A stretch of DNA of 64,000 bases, from NCBI GenBank assembly GCA_026874595.1, contig CM049313.1:62145159-62209158 (forward strand), in the 5' to 3' direction. Under the pieces are notes generated by a model that searched no databases, was not told where the DNA came from, and saw only the letters and a program-made list of their open reading frames with translations. The translations under genes and the position numbers were made by a program. The stretch comes from Sipunculus nudus (Eukaryota; Annelida; Sipuncula; Golfingiida; Sipunculidae). Positions 20,930 to 30,717 of the stretch are shown here, piece after piece (position 1 is the first letter of the stretch; each line of letters starts with the position of its first letter).

Positions 20930-22015
20930 TCCACACATAAACCCACATATCTCGGGAACCGTTTGACTGATAAGGCTAAAAATGTTGCACAAATGTAGCC
21001 CTTGGAAAGCTTTATAACATACACTAAAAATGGTGGCGCCACCTGCAACCATTTTTGCACAGCGTCCATCTGTTCATCTGCCTTGGGATAAAAACACTAA
21101 TATCTCTGCATTGCTTGGACTTATCCACCTGAAATTTTGCATGTGTATACATCATGGACAGCTTTCTTGATTTTATGACAGGTGGCGCCACCTACATTCA
21201 CGTTTAAGCTGCAGACATCCAAGCTCATATCTCGGGAACCGTTTGACAAGTTGGACCAAAATTTTGCATGTGTATAGATCTCCCATAGCTCTTTATCATA
21301 CGCAAACTGGTTGTAACACCTGCAAACATTTTTGCACAGGGTCCATCTGTTCATCTGCCTTGGGATAAAATCACTCATATTTCGGCAGTGGTTTGACTTA
21401 TCCACCTGAAATTTTGCAGGTTTATACATCCTTGACAGCTTTCTTAATTTTATGACAGGTGGCACCACCTACGTTCATATTTACACTGCAGACATTCAAG
21501 CTCATATCTCAGAAACCATTTGACTGATATGGCAAAAACTTTGCATGTTTATAGATCTCACATAGCTCTTTATCATACGCAAAACTTGTGGTGCCACCTG
21601 CAATCATTTTTCCACGGCGTCCGGTCTGTTTGTTTGTCGTGGCATAAAATCACTCATATCTCGGAAGTGGTTTGACATATCTGTCTAAAATTTTGCAGGT
21701 TTATACATCTTGGATAGCTTTCTGGATAGAACCTATATTTATGTATACGCTTCAGACATTCAGGCTTATATCTCAGGACTGGTTTGACATATCCCCCTGA
21801 AATTTTTTATGTGTATAGATCTCACATAGCTCTTAATCATACACAAAATTGGTGGCGCCACCTGCCACAATTTTTGCTAAGCACCCATCTGTTTTTTTGC
21901 CGTTGGATAAAATCACTCAAATCGCAGTAGTGGTTTGACTTATCTGCCTTAAATTTTGCATGTTTATACATCTTGGACAGCTTTCTGGCTTTTGGGGTAG
22001 GTGGCGCAACCTACA
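20930..22015 (+). repeat. ~277-bp tandem units with palindromic GGTGGCGCCACC cores
   Basis: Cores of one class start at 21,032, 21,309 (degenerate), 21,587 and 21,851, giving intervals of 277, 278 and 264 bp. A second class lies at 21,181, 21,459 and 22,000. Each unit also carries TCATATCTCGGGAACCGTTTG, an AAATTTTGCATGTGTAT-like block, and CATCTGTTCATCTGCC. The same unit occurs at 31.7-32.6 kb. Confidence 0.8.
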
Positions 22016-22366
22016 TACACATATCGGCTGCAAACATCCAGGCTATAATGCAACACACCTCACTCTATTTCCCCTTGCCTCTCAATCCATGCCTCACTTC
22101 ACCTTTCCTACTCTGATTTTGGCGGATACACATAGTCGCTTGTTGACTACCCATATTCTAGTTTTTGTGTTGTGTGCACCCATGCCAGAATTGCAGCAGT
22201 GATGTTTGTTTAATTGTTTCTTGTTCTAAGTGTTTAGTACTTGCATTGTTCATATACATGTTAAACATGTTCTTGAAAAGTAATGGTCCAGCATTGAAGC
22301 GTTATACCTGGTGTAATCTCATTGCACAGGTTCGCATTAGGCCTGTAGGCCTTGCTAGTTTTGACA

Positions 22367-22855
22367 TCCAGTTTGACATTTGCCTTCCTGTCCCCTCATC
22401 AATTTTTTCATTCACAAGTTCATATTTGTAACACCGTGATCTGTTCACATTATATTTTTATACATTTTTTATGCACACGTCCCCACCTTTTTGTTAAGAA
22501 AGTGAACGATAATTTGAAATTACATGACGTTTCATTACCTCTGTCCATACTCAACCCTCTACAAATCTGTTATGTCATTGCAAGCGGGTCAGTAGTTATT
22601 ATGAAATCCTGCTAACAGGCAAACAGGTCAACAAACAAACATACCGACATGGATAAAAACATAACCTCCTCAGTGTAAAAAATACGTTGGAATGTCAGCA
22701 CTGCGGTATTACAACATACAGCTGTATGTCAACGTTGATACTCAACTATAGTGGACAAAATACGCAGGGGTTTATAGTTCTAATAATTTTTAACGGGACA
22801 ATTATATTAGAGCGTGATAGTGGATTGGTACTTATTAAGTAAGATTGTGAGACCC
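22367..22855 (+). repeat. Duplicated segment B', second copy
   Basis: Matches segment B (17,406-17,874) from TTTGACATTTGCCTTCCTGT through GATTGTGAGACCC. It contains a roughly 60-bp insertion near 22,690-22,750 relative to B. It was probably joined to A' before the 3.9-kb element arrived. Confidence 0.85.
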
Positions 22856-22859
22856 TAGT

Positions 22860-23275
22860 CAAGGTCTGTACCACAATGTGCCTCCTCTGGAGATGTGATT
22901 TTTTTTCATTATTTATCTATGAAAGATATTGTCGCATACAAAATATAATATCTTATGGCAGGAAGATTATCTTGGGAGTGAGGCAGGAAAATATTTCTTA
23001 TTATGGAAAAGTAAATGTTTCTTATGGCAAGATTTTTTTTTATCTGAAAAGATAATTTTTTTTGCTATCAGAAAAATATCTTTTTGCATAAATATTATAA
23101 TATCTTCGAATATTATGAAAAAGGAAATTTTCTTATGATTTGATAATAAATCTTGTCTTAAGAAAAATTTAGAATAAAGAAAAATGATATCTTGATGATT
23201 TCTTGCAAACAGAAATATTTTCTCGAGATAAGAAATATGATTTTTTCAAGAAAAATATTTTTGGCAGTGGTATAC
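22860..23275. repeat. AT-rich element with repeated AAGATAT/ATATCTT motifs
   Basis: A stretch dense in degenerate, partly palindromic motifs (AAGATTATCTT, AAAGATAATTTTT, AAAAATATCTTTTT, TTCTCGAGATAAGAAA), ending in AAGAAAAATATTTTTGGCAG. It recalls miniature inverted-repeat elements of animals, but no paired ends or target duplication could be assigned. The 69-codon frame at 22,929-23,138 is compositionally biased and not a gene. Confidence 0.4.
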
Positions 23276-23520
23276 AATACATTTAGAGAAATTTAGAAAC
23301 ATATTTAAAAAAAAGAAATTAAAAAAAAATGTTTTAACAACAGAACTGTTTGGCAACTGAACAGAACATTTAGGTTCATTCCATTTTATTGTGGGCCATT
23401 TTTGTTTCTTTGTTCATTAGGTGCAGGTTCACAGTAATGTTGTGTCTCGACCAGTAATTAAAAGAATTAATTTAAAGTAGAAATGAAAATTTGCTCGCTC
23501 GCATCATAATTCAAGGCTGG
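23276..23520. other. Unassigned AT-rich DNA
   Basis: Runs of A and no identifiable feature before the diverged 28-bp repeats. Confidence 0.5.
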
Positions 23521-23744
23521 TTATCACTTCATATGGGTCTTCGGATGTTTATCACTTCAGATGGATCCTTGGGTGTTTTTAACTTCGGATGGATCCTCGG
23601 GTGGTTATCACTTAAGATGGATCATCGGGTGTTTATCACTTCTGATGGATTCTTGGGTGTTTATCTCTTCAGACGAATCCACGGGTGGTAATCGCTACAT
23701 ATTGATCCTCGGATTCTAGTCACTTCATACACACCCTCTTATGG
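23521..23744 (+). repeat. Left diverged 28-bp minisatellite array, 8 units
   Basis: Eight consecutive units of exactly 28 bp, consensus starting TTATCACTTCAGATGGATCC and ending TCGGGTGK. Units differ from each other at several positions. The shared ATCAC....GAT.GATCCTC framework shows that this unit is related to the large array at 24,951. Because 28 is not a multiple of three, the open frame across it (WLSLxMxxRVFIT-like peptide) changes phase each unit and is not a gene. Confidence 0.9.
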
Positions 23745-24950
23745 TAATTCACAGTCGGCAAAAACATTTTTTTTCTGTGCGGCATGATGCTGTCTGCACT
23801 CGTGGGTGATGATACGTCAACGTCGCCCGTGTGATCAAAGTATTACGTAACAACTCCTGTTTCCTTACTTTGCGTGATAAGCAAATGTGCACACACAAAA
23901 AAAAAAGACACTGTGGTCACTTCGTCAAGTTAAAGTGTCCTATTCTTATTATTAATTCAGTCATAACTGGGGATTTATTTCTCAGAGTCAGCTGCCTTCC
24001 TATTCAAGGGACTTTGTGTCACATGTTAATAGCCTACTATCATTAAGGATCAAAGTCCTGTTGGCAGATGAAAAACTTCCAGGTAATACGCGTACTTCCG
24101 GATGTCTTTTTCTCCTGAAAATTTCTTAGTAAAGGAATATGTTAAAGGTAAATATGTAATGAAAGATTGATTTATTTAGAGAATAAACTTCAAAATCATC
24201 CGCCTATCAAAGACCCATTATTTTACCTTGGTTTCCTAAATTTGCGTAACTGTCCAATAAATGAATGCAAGGGGTTCCAGGATAACGTAAGAAAGGTTTC
24301 ATAATGAAAGAAAAGACGAAAGGGTAAATATGAATGAAAGCATACTTTAAATGCGAGAATATTTATATTAATAACACAAAGTTGACCGTGACTGACATAT
24401 TGGACCAGGGAAACGCCAGCCAAGTCCCCCTCATTCTATAATAAAGTAACAACATTAAGTGAACAACCATAGATGTATCCTCATGTGTTTATGATAACAC
24501 ACCTTCTCCCTGTGTTCTGCAATTCGAGTCGTTCCAAAGCTAGAAATCACCTTCCGGCTTCAGGAGTCAAGCACAGAATTTTTCACGGTCGGCGCCCGCC
24601 CAGGGTGAGCGCTTTGCAGACTTTATGGAAAGGCTATGTCCAATAATCGTGTTCACTTCTCATGAACGAGTGCGACTTTCGGGGTTATAATCCTGCAATT
24701 GGGGTTTATACACACGTAACCAAGACCCACAGGTGTTGTACACAGCGCCTTGTTCATCGTGTGTAAGCTACTGTCACTTTGTTCGAAACCGGAATTGAGA
24801 TCTGCTGATTTGCATAGTACCAAGGAGAGCGGTTATCTCCACAAAAAGAGCGGTAAAAAAAACCTGTAATTCACCTCATCATATACTAAAGTATCACAGG
24901 TGTATGTTTTGATTCCATGTCGGCGACAGTACCATTTAGTTAGCCCTCAT
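23745..24950. other. Unique DNA separating left diverged array from main array
   Basis: About 1.2 kb with no recognised gene. The stretch 24,530-24,800 is GC-richer (GGTCGGCGCCCGCCCAGGG) and might be an insertion that split one continuous 28-bp array, but I see no element ends. Confidence 0.45.
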
Positions 24951-25100
24951 GACCTAATCACCTGAGGTAGATCCTCTAAACCTAATCACCTGAGGTAGAT
25001 CCTCTAGACCTAATCACCTGAGGTAGATCCTCTAGACCTAATCACCTGAGGTAGATCCTTAAGACCTAATCACCTGAGGTAGATCCTTTAGACCTAATCA

Positions 25101-25604
25101 CCTGAGATAGATCCTCTAGACCTAATCACCTGAGGTAGATCCTTTAGACCTAATCACCTGAGGTAGATCCTCTAGACCTAATCACCTGAGGTAGATCCTT
25201 TAGACCTGATCACCTGAGGTAGATCCTCAAGACCTAATCACCTGAGGTAGATCCTCTAGACCTTATCACCGTAGGTAGATCCTCCAGACCTAATCACCTG
25301 AGGTAGATCCTCTAGACCTAATCACCTGAGGTAAATCCTTTAGATCTAATCACCTGAGGTAAATCCTCTAGACCTAATCACCTGAGGTAGATCCTCTAGA
25401 CCTAATCACCTGAGGTAGATCCTCTAGACCTAATCACCTGAGATAGATCCTCTAGGCCTTATCACCTGAGGTAGATCCTCCAGACCTATTCACCTGAGGT
25501 AGATCCTCCAGACCTAATCACCTGAGGTAGATCCTCCAGACCTATTCACCGGTGGTAGATCCTCCAGACCTATTCACCTGAGGTAGATCCTCCAGACCTT
25601 ATCA
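25101..25604 (+). repeat. Higher-order block of 18 units, copy 1
   Basis: A 504-bp segment (18 x 28) whose ordered variants, such as CCTGATCACC, then CCTCAAGACC, then CACCGTAGG and AGATCTAATC, recur in the same order 504 bp downstream. This indicates one tandem duplication of the whole block. Confidence 0.88.
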
Positions 25605-26108
25605 CCTGAGATAGATCCTCTAGACCTAATCACCTGAGGTAGATCCTTTAGACCTAATCACCTGAGGTAGATCCTCTAGACCTAATCACCTGAGGTAGAT
25701 CCTTTAGACCTGATCACCTGAGGTAGATCCTCAAGACCTAATCACCTGAGGTAGATCCTCTAGACCTTATCACCGTAGGTAGATCCTCCAGACCTAATCA
25801 CCTGAGGTAGATCCTCTAGACCTAATCACCTGAGGTAAATCCTTTAGATCTAATCACCTGAGGTAAATCCTCTAGACCTAATCACCTGAGGTAGATCCTC
25901 TAGACCTAATCACCTGAGGTAGATCCTCTAGACCTAATCACCTGAGATAGATCCTCTAGGCCTTATCACCTGAGGTAGATCCTCCAGACCTATTCACCTG
26001 AGGTAGATCCTCCAGACCTAATCACCTGAGGTAGATCCTCCAGACCTATTCACCGGTGGTAGATCCTCCAGACCTATTCACCTGAGGTAGATCCTCCAGA
26101 CCTTATCA
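25605..26108 (+). repeat. Higher-order block of 18 units, copy 2
   Basis: The second copy of the 504-bp block, nearly identical by eye to 25,101-25,604 including rare variants (CACCGGTGG, CTAGGCCTTATC). The near identity against the background of unit divergence implies a recent event. Confidence 0.88.
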
Positions 26109-26230
26109 CCTGAGGTAGATCCTCAAGACCTAATAACCTGAGGTAGACCCTCTTGACCTTATCACCTGAGGTAGATCCTCTAGACCTATTCACCTGGGGT
26201 AGATCCTCCAGACCTAATCACCTGAGGTAG

Positions 26231-27740
26231 ATCCTCTAGACCTTATCACCGTAGGTAGATCCTCCATACGTAATCACCTGAGGTAGATCCTTCAGACCTA
26301 ATCACCTGAGGTAGATCCTCCAGACCTAATCACCTGAGGTAGATCCCCCAGACCTAATCAACTGAGGTAGATCCTCCAGACCTAATCACCTGAGGTAGAT
26401 CCTCTAGACCTAATCACGTGAGGTAGATCCTCTAGACCTAATCATTTGGGGTAGATCCTCCAGATCTAATCACCTGAGGTAGATCCTCTAGACCTTATCA
26501 CCGTAGGTAGATCCTCCAGACCTAATCACCTGAGGTAGATCCTCTAGACCTAATCACCTTGGGTATATCCTCCAGACCTAATCACCTGAGGTAGATCCTC
26601 TAGACCTTATTACCGTAGGTAGATCCTCCAGACCTTATCACCGTAGGTAGATCCTCCAGACCTAATCACCTGGGGTAGATCCTCCAGACCTAATCACCTG
26701 AGGTAGATCCTCTAGACCTTATCACCGTAGGTAGATCCACTATACGTAGTCACCTGAGGTAGATCCTTAAGACCTAATCACCTGAGGTAGATCCTCTAGA
26801 CCTAATCACCTGAGGTATATCCTCCAGACCTAATCACGTGAGGTAGATCCTCTAGACCTTATCACCTGGGGGAGATCCTCCAGACCTAATCACCTGAGGT
26901 AGATCCTCTAGACCTTATCACTGTAGGTAGATCCTCCAGACCTTATCACCTGAGGTAGATCCTCCAGACCTAATCACCGGAGGTAGATCCTCCAGACCTA
27001 ATAACCTGAGATAGACCCTCTTGACCTAATCACCTGAGGTAGATCATCTAGACCTAATCACGTGAGGTAGATCCTCTAGACCTAATCAACTGGGGTAGAT
27101 CCTCCAGACCTAATCACCTGAGGTAAATCATCTAGACCTAATTACCGGAGGTAGATCCTCCAGACCTAATAACCTGAGATAGACCCTCTTGACCTAATCA
27201 CCTGAGGTAGATAATCTAGACCTTATCACCGTAGGTAGATCCTCCAGACCTTATCACCTGAGGTAGATCCTCCAGACCTAATCACCGGAGGTAGATCCTC
27301 CAGACCTAATAACCTGAGATAAACCCTCTTGACCTAATCACCTGAGGTAGATCATCTAGACCTAATCACCGGAGGTAGATCCTCCAGACCTAATAACCTG
27401 AGATAGACCCTCTTGACCTAATCACCTGAGGTAGATCATCTAGACCTAATCACGTGAGGTAGATCCTCTAGACCTAATCAACTGGGGTAGATCCTCCAGA
27501 ACTCATCACCTGAGATAGATCATCTAGACCTAATCACCTGAGGTAGATCCCCCAGACTTAATCACCTGAGGTAGATCATCAAGTCTTATTCACCGGAGGT
27601 AGATCCTCTAGACCTAATCACGTGAGGTAGATCCTCTAGACCTAATCACCTGAGGTAGATCCTCCAGACCTAATAACCTGAGGTAGACCCTCTTGACCTA
27701 ATCACCTGAGGTAGATCCTCTAGACCTAATCACCTGAGGT
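26231..27740 (+). repeat. Higher-order block of about 54 units, copy 1
   Basis: Landmarks such as CCTCCATACGTAATCACC (26,261), the GGGGGAGATCC unit (about 26,868) and the CACGTGAGG/CAACTGGGG pair (27,061) recur exactly 1,512 bp downstream, or 1,517 bp after a 5-bp insertion in copy 2. Boundaries are approximate because flanking units are similar. Confidence 0.85.
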
Positions 27741-27742
27741 AG

Positions 27743-29180
27743 ATCCTCAAGACCTTATCACCGTAGGTAGATCCTCCATACGTAATCACCTGAGGTAGAT
27801 CCTTCAGACCTAATCACCTGAGGTAGATCCTCCAGACCTAATCACCTGAGGTAGATCCCCCAGACCTAATCACCTGAGGTAGATCCTCCAGACCTAATCA
27901 CCTGAGGTAGATCCTCTAGACCTAATCACGTGAGGTAGATCCTCTAGACCTTATCACCGTAGGTAGATCCTCCATACGTAATCACCTGAGGTAGATCCTC
28001 TAGACCTTATCACCGTAGGTAGATCCTCCAGACCTAATCACCTGAGGTAGATCCTCTAGACCTAATCACCTTGGGTATATCCTCCAGACCTAATCACCTG
28101 AGGTAGATCCTCTAGACCTTATTACCGTAGGTAGATCCTCCAGACCTTATCACCGTAGGTAGATCCTCCAGACCTAATCACCTGGGGTAGATCCTCCAGA
28201 CCTAATCACCTGAGGTAGATCCTCTAGACCTTATCACCGTAGGTAGATCCACTATACGTAGTCACCTGAGGTAGATCCTTAAGACCTAATCACCTGAGGT
28301 AGATCCTCTAGACCTAATCACCTGAGGTATATCCTCCAGACCTAATCACCTGAGGTAGATCCTCTAGACCTTATCACCTGGGGGAGATCCTCCAGACCTA
28401 ATCACCTGAGGTAGATCCTCTAGACCTTATCACTGTAGGTAGATCCTCCAGACCTTATCACCTGAGGTAGATCCTCCAGACCTAATCACCGGAGGTAGAT
28501 CCTCCAGACCTAATAACCTGAGATAGAATAGACCCTCTTGACCTAATCACCTGAGGTAGATCATCTAGACCTAATCACGTGAGGTAGATCCTCTAGACCT
28601 AATCAACTGGGGTAGATCCTCCAGACCTAATCACCTGAGGTAAATCATCTAGACCTAATTACCGGAGGTAGATCCTCCAGACCTAATAACCTGAGATAGA
28701 CCCTCTTGACCTAATCACCTGAGGTAGATAATCTAGACCTTATCACCGTAGGTAGATCCTCCAGACCTTATCACCTGAGGTAGATCCTCCAGACCTAATC
28801 ACCGGAGGTAGATCCTCCAGACCTAATAACCTGAGATAAACCCTCTTGACCTAATCACCTGAGGTAGATCATCTAGACCTAATCACCGGAGGTAGATCCT
28901 CCAGACCTAATAACCTGAGATAGACCCTCTTGACCTAATCACCTGAGGTAGATCATCTAGACCTAATCACGTGAGGTAGATCCTCTAGACCTAATCAACT
29001 GGGGTAGATCCTCCAGACCTAATCACCTGAGATAGATCATCTAGACCTAATCACCTGAGGTAGATCCCCCAGACTTAATCACCTGAGGTAGATCATCAAG
29101 TCTTATTCACCGGAGGTAGATCCTCTAGACCTAATCACGTGAGGTAGATCCTCTAGACCTAATCACGTGAGGTAGATCCT
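27743..29180 (+). repeat. Higher-order block of about 54 units, copy 2
   Basis: The second copy of the ~1.5-kb block, with one divergent stretch near 27,930-28,010 and the GAATA insertion near 28,527. The common landmark ATCATCAAGTCTTATTCACC occurs at about 27,567 and 29,084. Confidence 0.85.
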
Positions 29181-30015
29181 CTAGACCTAATCACCTGAGG
29201 TAGATCCTCAAGACCTAATCACCTGAGGTAGATCCTCTAGACCTTATCACCGAAGGTAGATCCTCCAGACCTAATCACCTGAGGTAGATCCTCCAGACCT
29301 AATAACCTGAGGTAGACCCTCTTGACCTAATCACCTGAGGTAGATCCTCTAGACCTGATCACGTGAGGTAGATCCTCAAGACCTAATCACCTGAGGTAGA
29401 TCCTCCAGACCTAATCACCTGAGGTAGATCCTCCAGACCTCATCACCGTAGGTAGATCCCCCAGACCTAATCACCTGAGGTAGATCCTCTAGACCTAATC
29501 ACGTGAGGTAGATCCCTTCAGACCTAATCACCTGAGGTAGATCATCTAGACCTAATCACCTGGGGTGGATCCTCCGGTCCTATTCACCTGAGGTAGATCC
29601 TCCAGATCTAATCACCGGAGGTAGATCCTCTAGACCTAATCACGTGAAGTAGATCCTCTAGACCTAATCACCTGAGGTAGATCCTCTAGACCTAATCACC
29701 TGAGGTAGATCTTCTAGACCTAATCACGTGAGATAGATCCTCTAGACCTAATCACCTGGGGTGGATCCTCCAGACCTGTTCAGCTGAGGTAGATCCTCCA
29801 GACCTAATCACCTGAGGTAGATCCTCCAGACCTAATCACCTTAGGTAGATCCTCCAGACCTTATCACCGTAGATAGATCCTCCATTTCTAATCACCTGAG
29901 GTAGATCCTCCAGACCTTATCACCGTAGGTAGATCCTCCAGACCTATTCACCTGAGATAGATCCTCCAGACCTAATCACCTGAAATGGATCCTAAAGAGC
30001 AATCACCTCAGGTGG

Positions 30016-30230
30016 TTATCACCTCACATGGATCTTCGGGTTGTTTTCACTACGTATGCATACTTGGGTGGTTATCACTCAGATGGACCCTCGGTGGTTA
30101 TCACTTCAGATGGCTTTTGGGTGGCAATCAATCAAAGTGGTTCCTCGGGTGTTTTTTTCACATCAGATTGATCCTCGGGTGGTTAGCACTTTATATGGAT
30201 CCTCGGGTGGTAACCACTTCAGATGGTTTC
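30016..30230 (+). repeat. Right diverged 28-bp minisatellite array, about 8 units
   Basis: Units of 26-31 bp close to TTATCACTTCAGATGGATCC plus TCGGGTGG continue directly from the main array through hybrid units at 29,955-30,015 (CACCTGAAATGGATCC, then CACCTCAGGTGGTTATC). It is the same family as the left array at 23,521-23,744 but with more length variation. Confidence 0.9.
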
Positions 30231-30688
30231 AGAACCCTATTCAGATTTCCTGCTCAGATAGATTCTTATATATAAGACTACAGAGCTTAAGACGTTAGTC
30301 ATTTTAAATAGTCTCTCAAGGTTAATCATCTTATTTTTGCTAATGATGCATTTACAGAGAAAGATGAGTCAAAGACAGAGAAGAGGTGATTAAATTCTAG
30401 GAGTATCAAGATTCTGTCAAAGATGCGGATTTTATTAGTTTATAGAAATGCTGTTGACAGCTCTTGGGGATTTTAGAGACGCCACCTAAGGAAGCAATAC
30501 ACAGGGAATTCTTGGATATATCACATCCAAATCTTCTGTGAATTGACTTAGTATAATTTATCTGAACATTCATAAAACTTAACACTCTATGAGTTCAAGA
30601 CAGTGGAGTCAATTGATCTTCAGTTTTTAGTTGGGGGTGGTGGGGGGGGGGGGGGGGATGACTCGTAGGGGTAGGTACGAGCATTTTT
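30231..30688. other. Unassigned DNA with G16 tract
   Basis: No gene recognised. TTGGGGGTGGTGGGG runs into a G16 homopolymer (30,642-30,657) just upstream of the next repeat element. Confidence 0.5.
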
Positions 30689-30717
30689 AGCTCAGCTGAC
30701 TGAAAGTCATCTGAGCT
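30689..30717. other. Terminal hairpin of the second repeat element
   Basis: AGCTCAGCTGACT pairs with AGTCATCTGAGCT around GAA, with one mismatch in 13 bp. A terminal hairpin could mark an end recognised by a transposition enzyme (inference). Confidence 0.7.

Larger units (their letters stand above)
18437..22366 (+). mobile_element. 3.9-kb repeat element inserted into the tandem duplication
   Basis: This block interrupts segment A' and segment B'. Its left end is GTGAACCTGTGAGCTTATGC followed by GATGGTGCGGCG and a CGTCGTGCGT-rich tract (about 18,470-18,515). I know this head from memory as a recurrent mollusc repeat. Inside are 150-200 bp degenerate repeats (CTTCTTCTCYGAAAC with AGTTTGTTCRAATGG, 18,677-19,320), a 32-bp repeat (20,214-20,290) and four ~277-bp units (20,930-22,015) with palindromic GGTGGCGCCACC cores. 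No transposase or replicase frame is visible. Its class (Helitron-like, other non-autonomous DNA element, or compound repeat) is not settled. Confidence 0.6.
24951..29993 (+). repeat. Main 28-bp minisatellite array, about 180 units
   Basis: About 5.04 kb of head-to-tail 28-bp units. The commonest unit starts CCTAATCACCTGAGGTAGAT and ends CCTCTAGA. Length is kept almost exactly; the only length changes I found are a 5-bp insertion (GAATA) near 28,527 and one extra base near 29,515. Recurrent variants are CACCGTAGG, CACGTGAGG, CACCTGGGG, CACCGGAGG and the AATAACCTGAGATAGACCC/TCTTGACC unit. It is not a CRISPR array: no spacers exist and the sequence is animal. No reading frame or promoter is evident. 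Confidence 0.97.

Noticed and set aside
24951-29993. Regular 28-bp repeats resembling a CRISPR array
   Set aside because: Units are directly adjacent with no unique spacers, no cas genes are near, and the DNA is from an animal. It is a minisatellite.
29985-30298. Frames of 85-96 codons with WLSLxMDPRV-like peptide repeats
   Set aside because: The 28-bp unit shifts phase at every copy and both frames are equally open. There is no selection on any frame.
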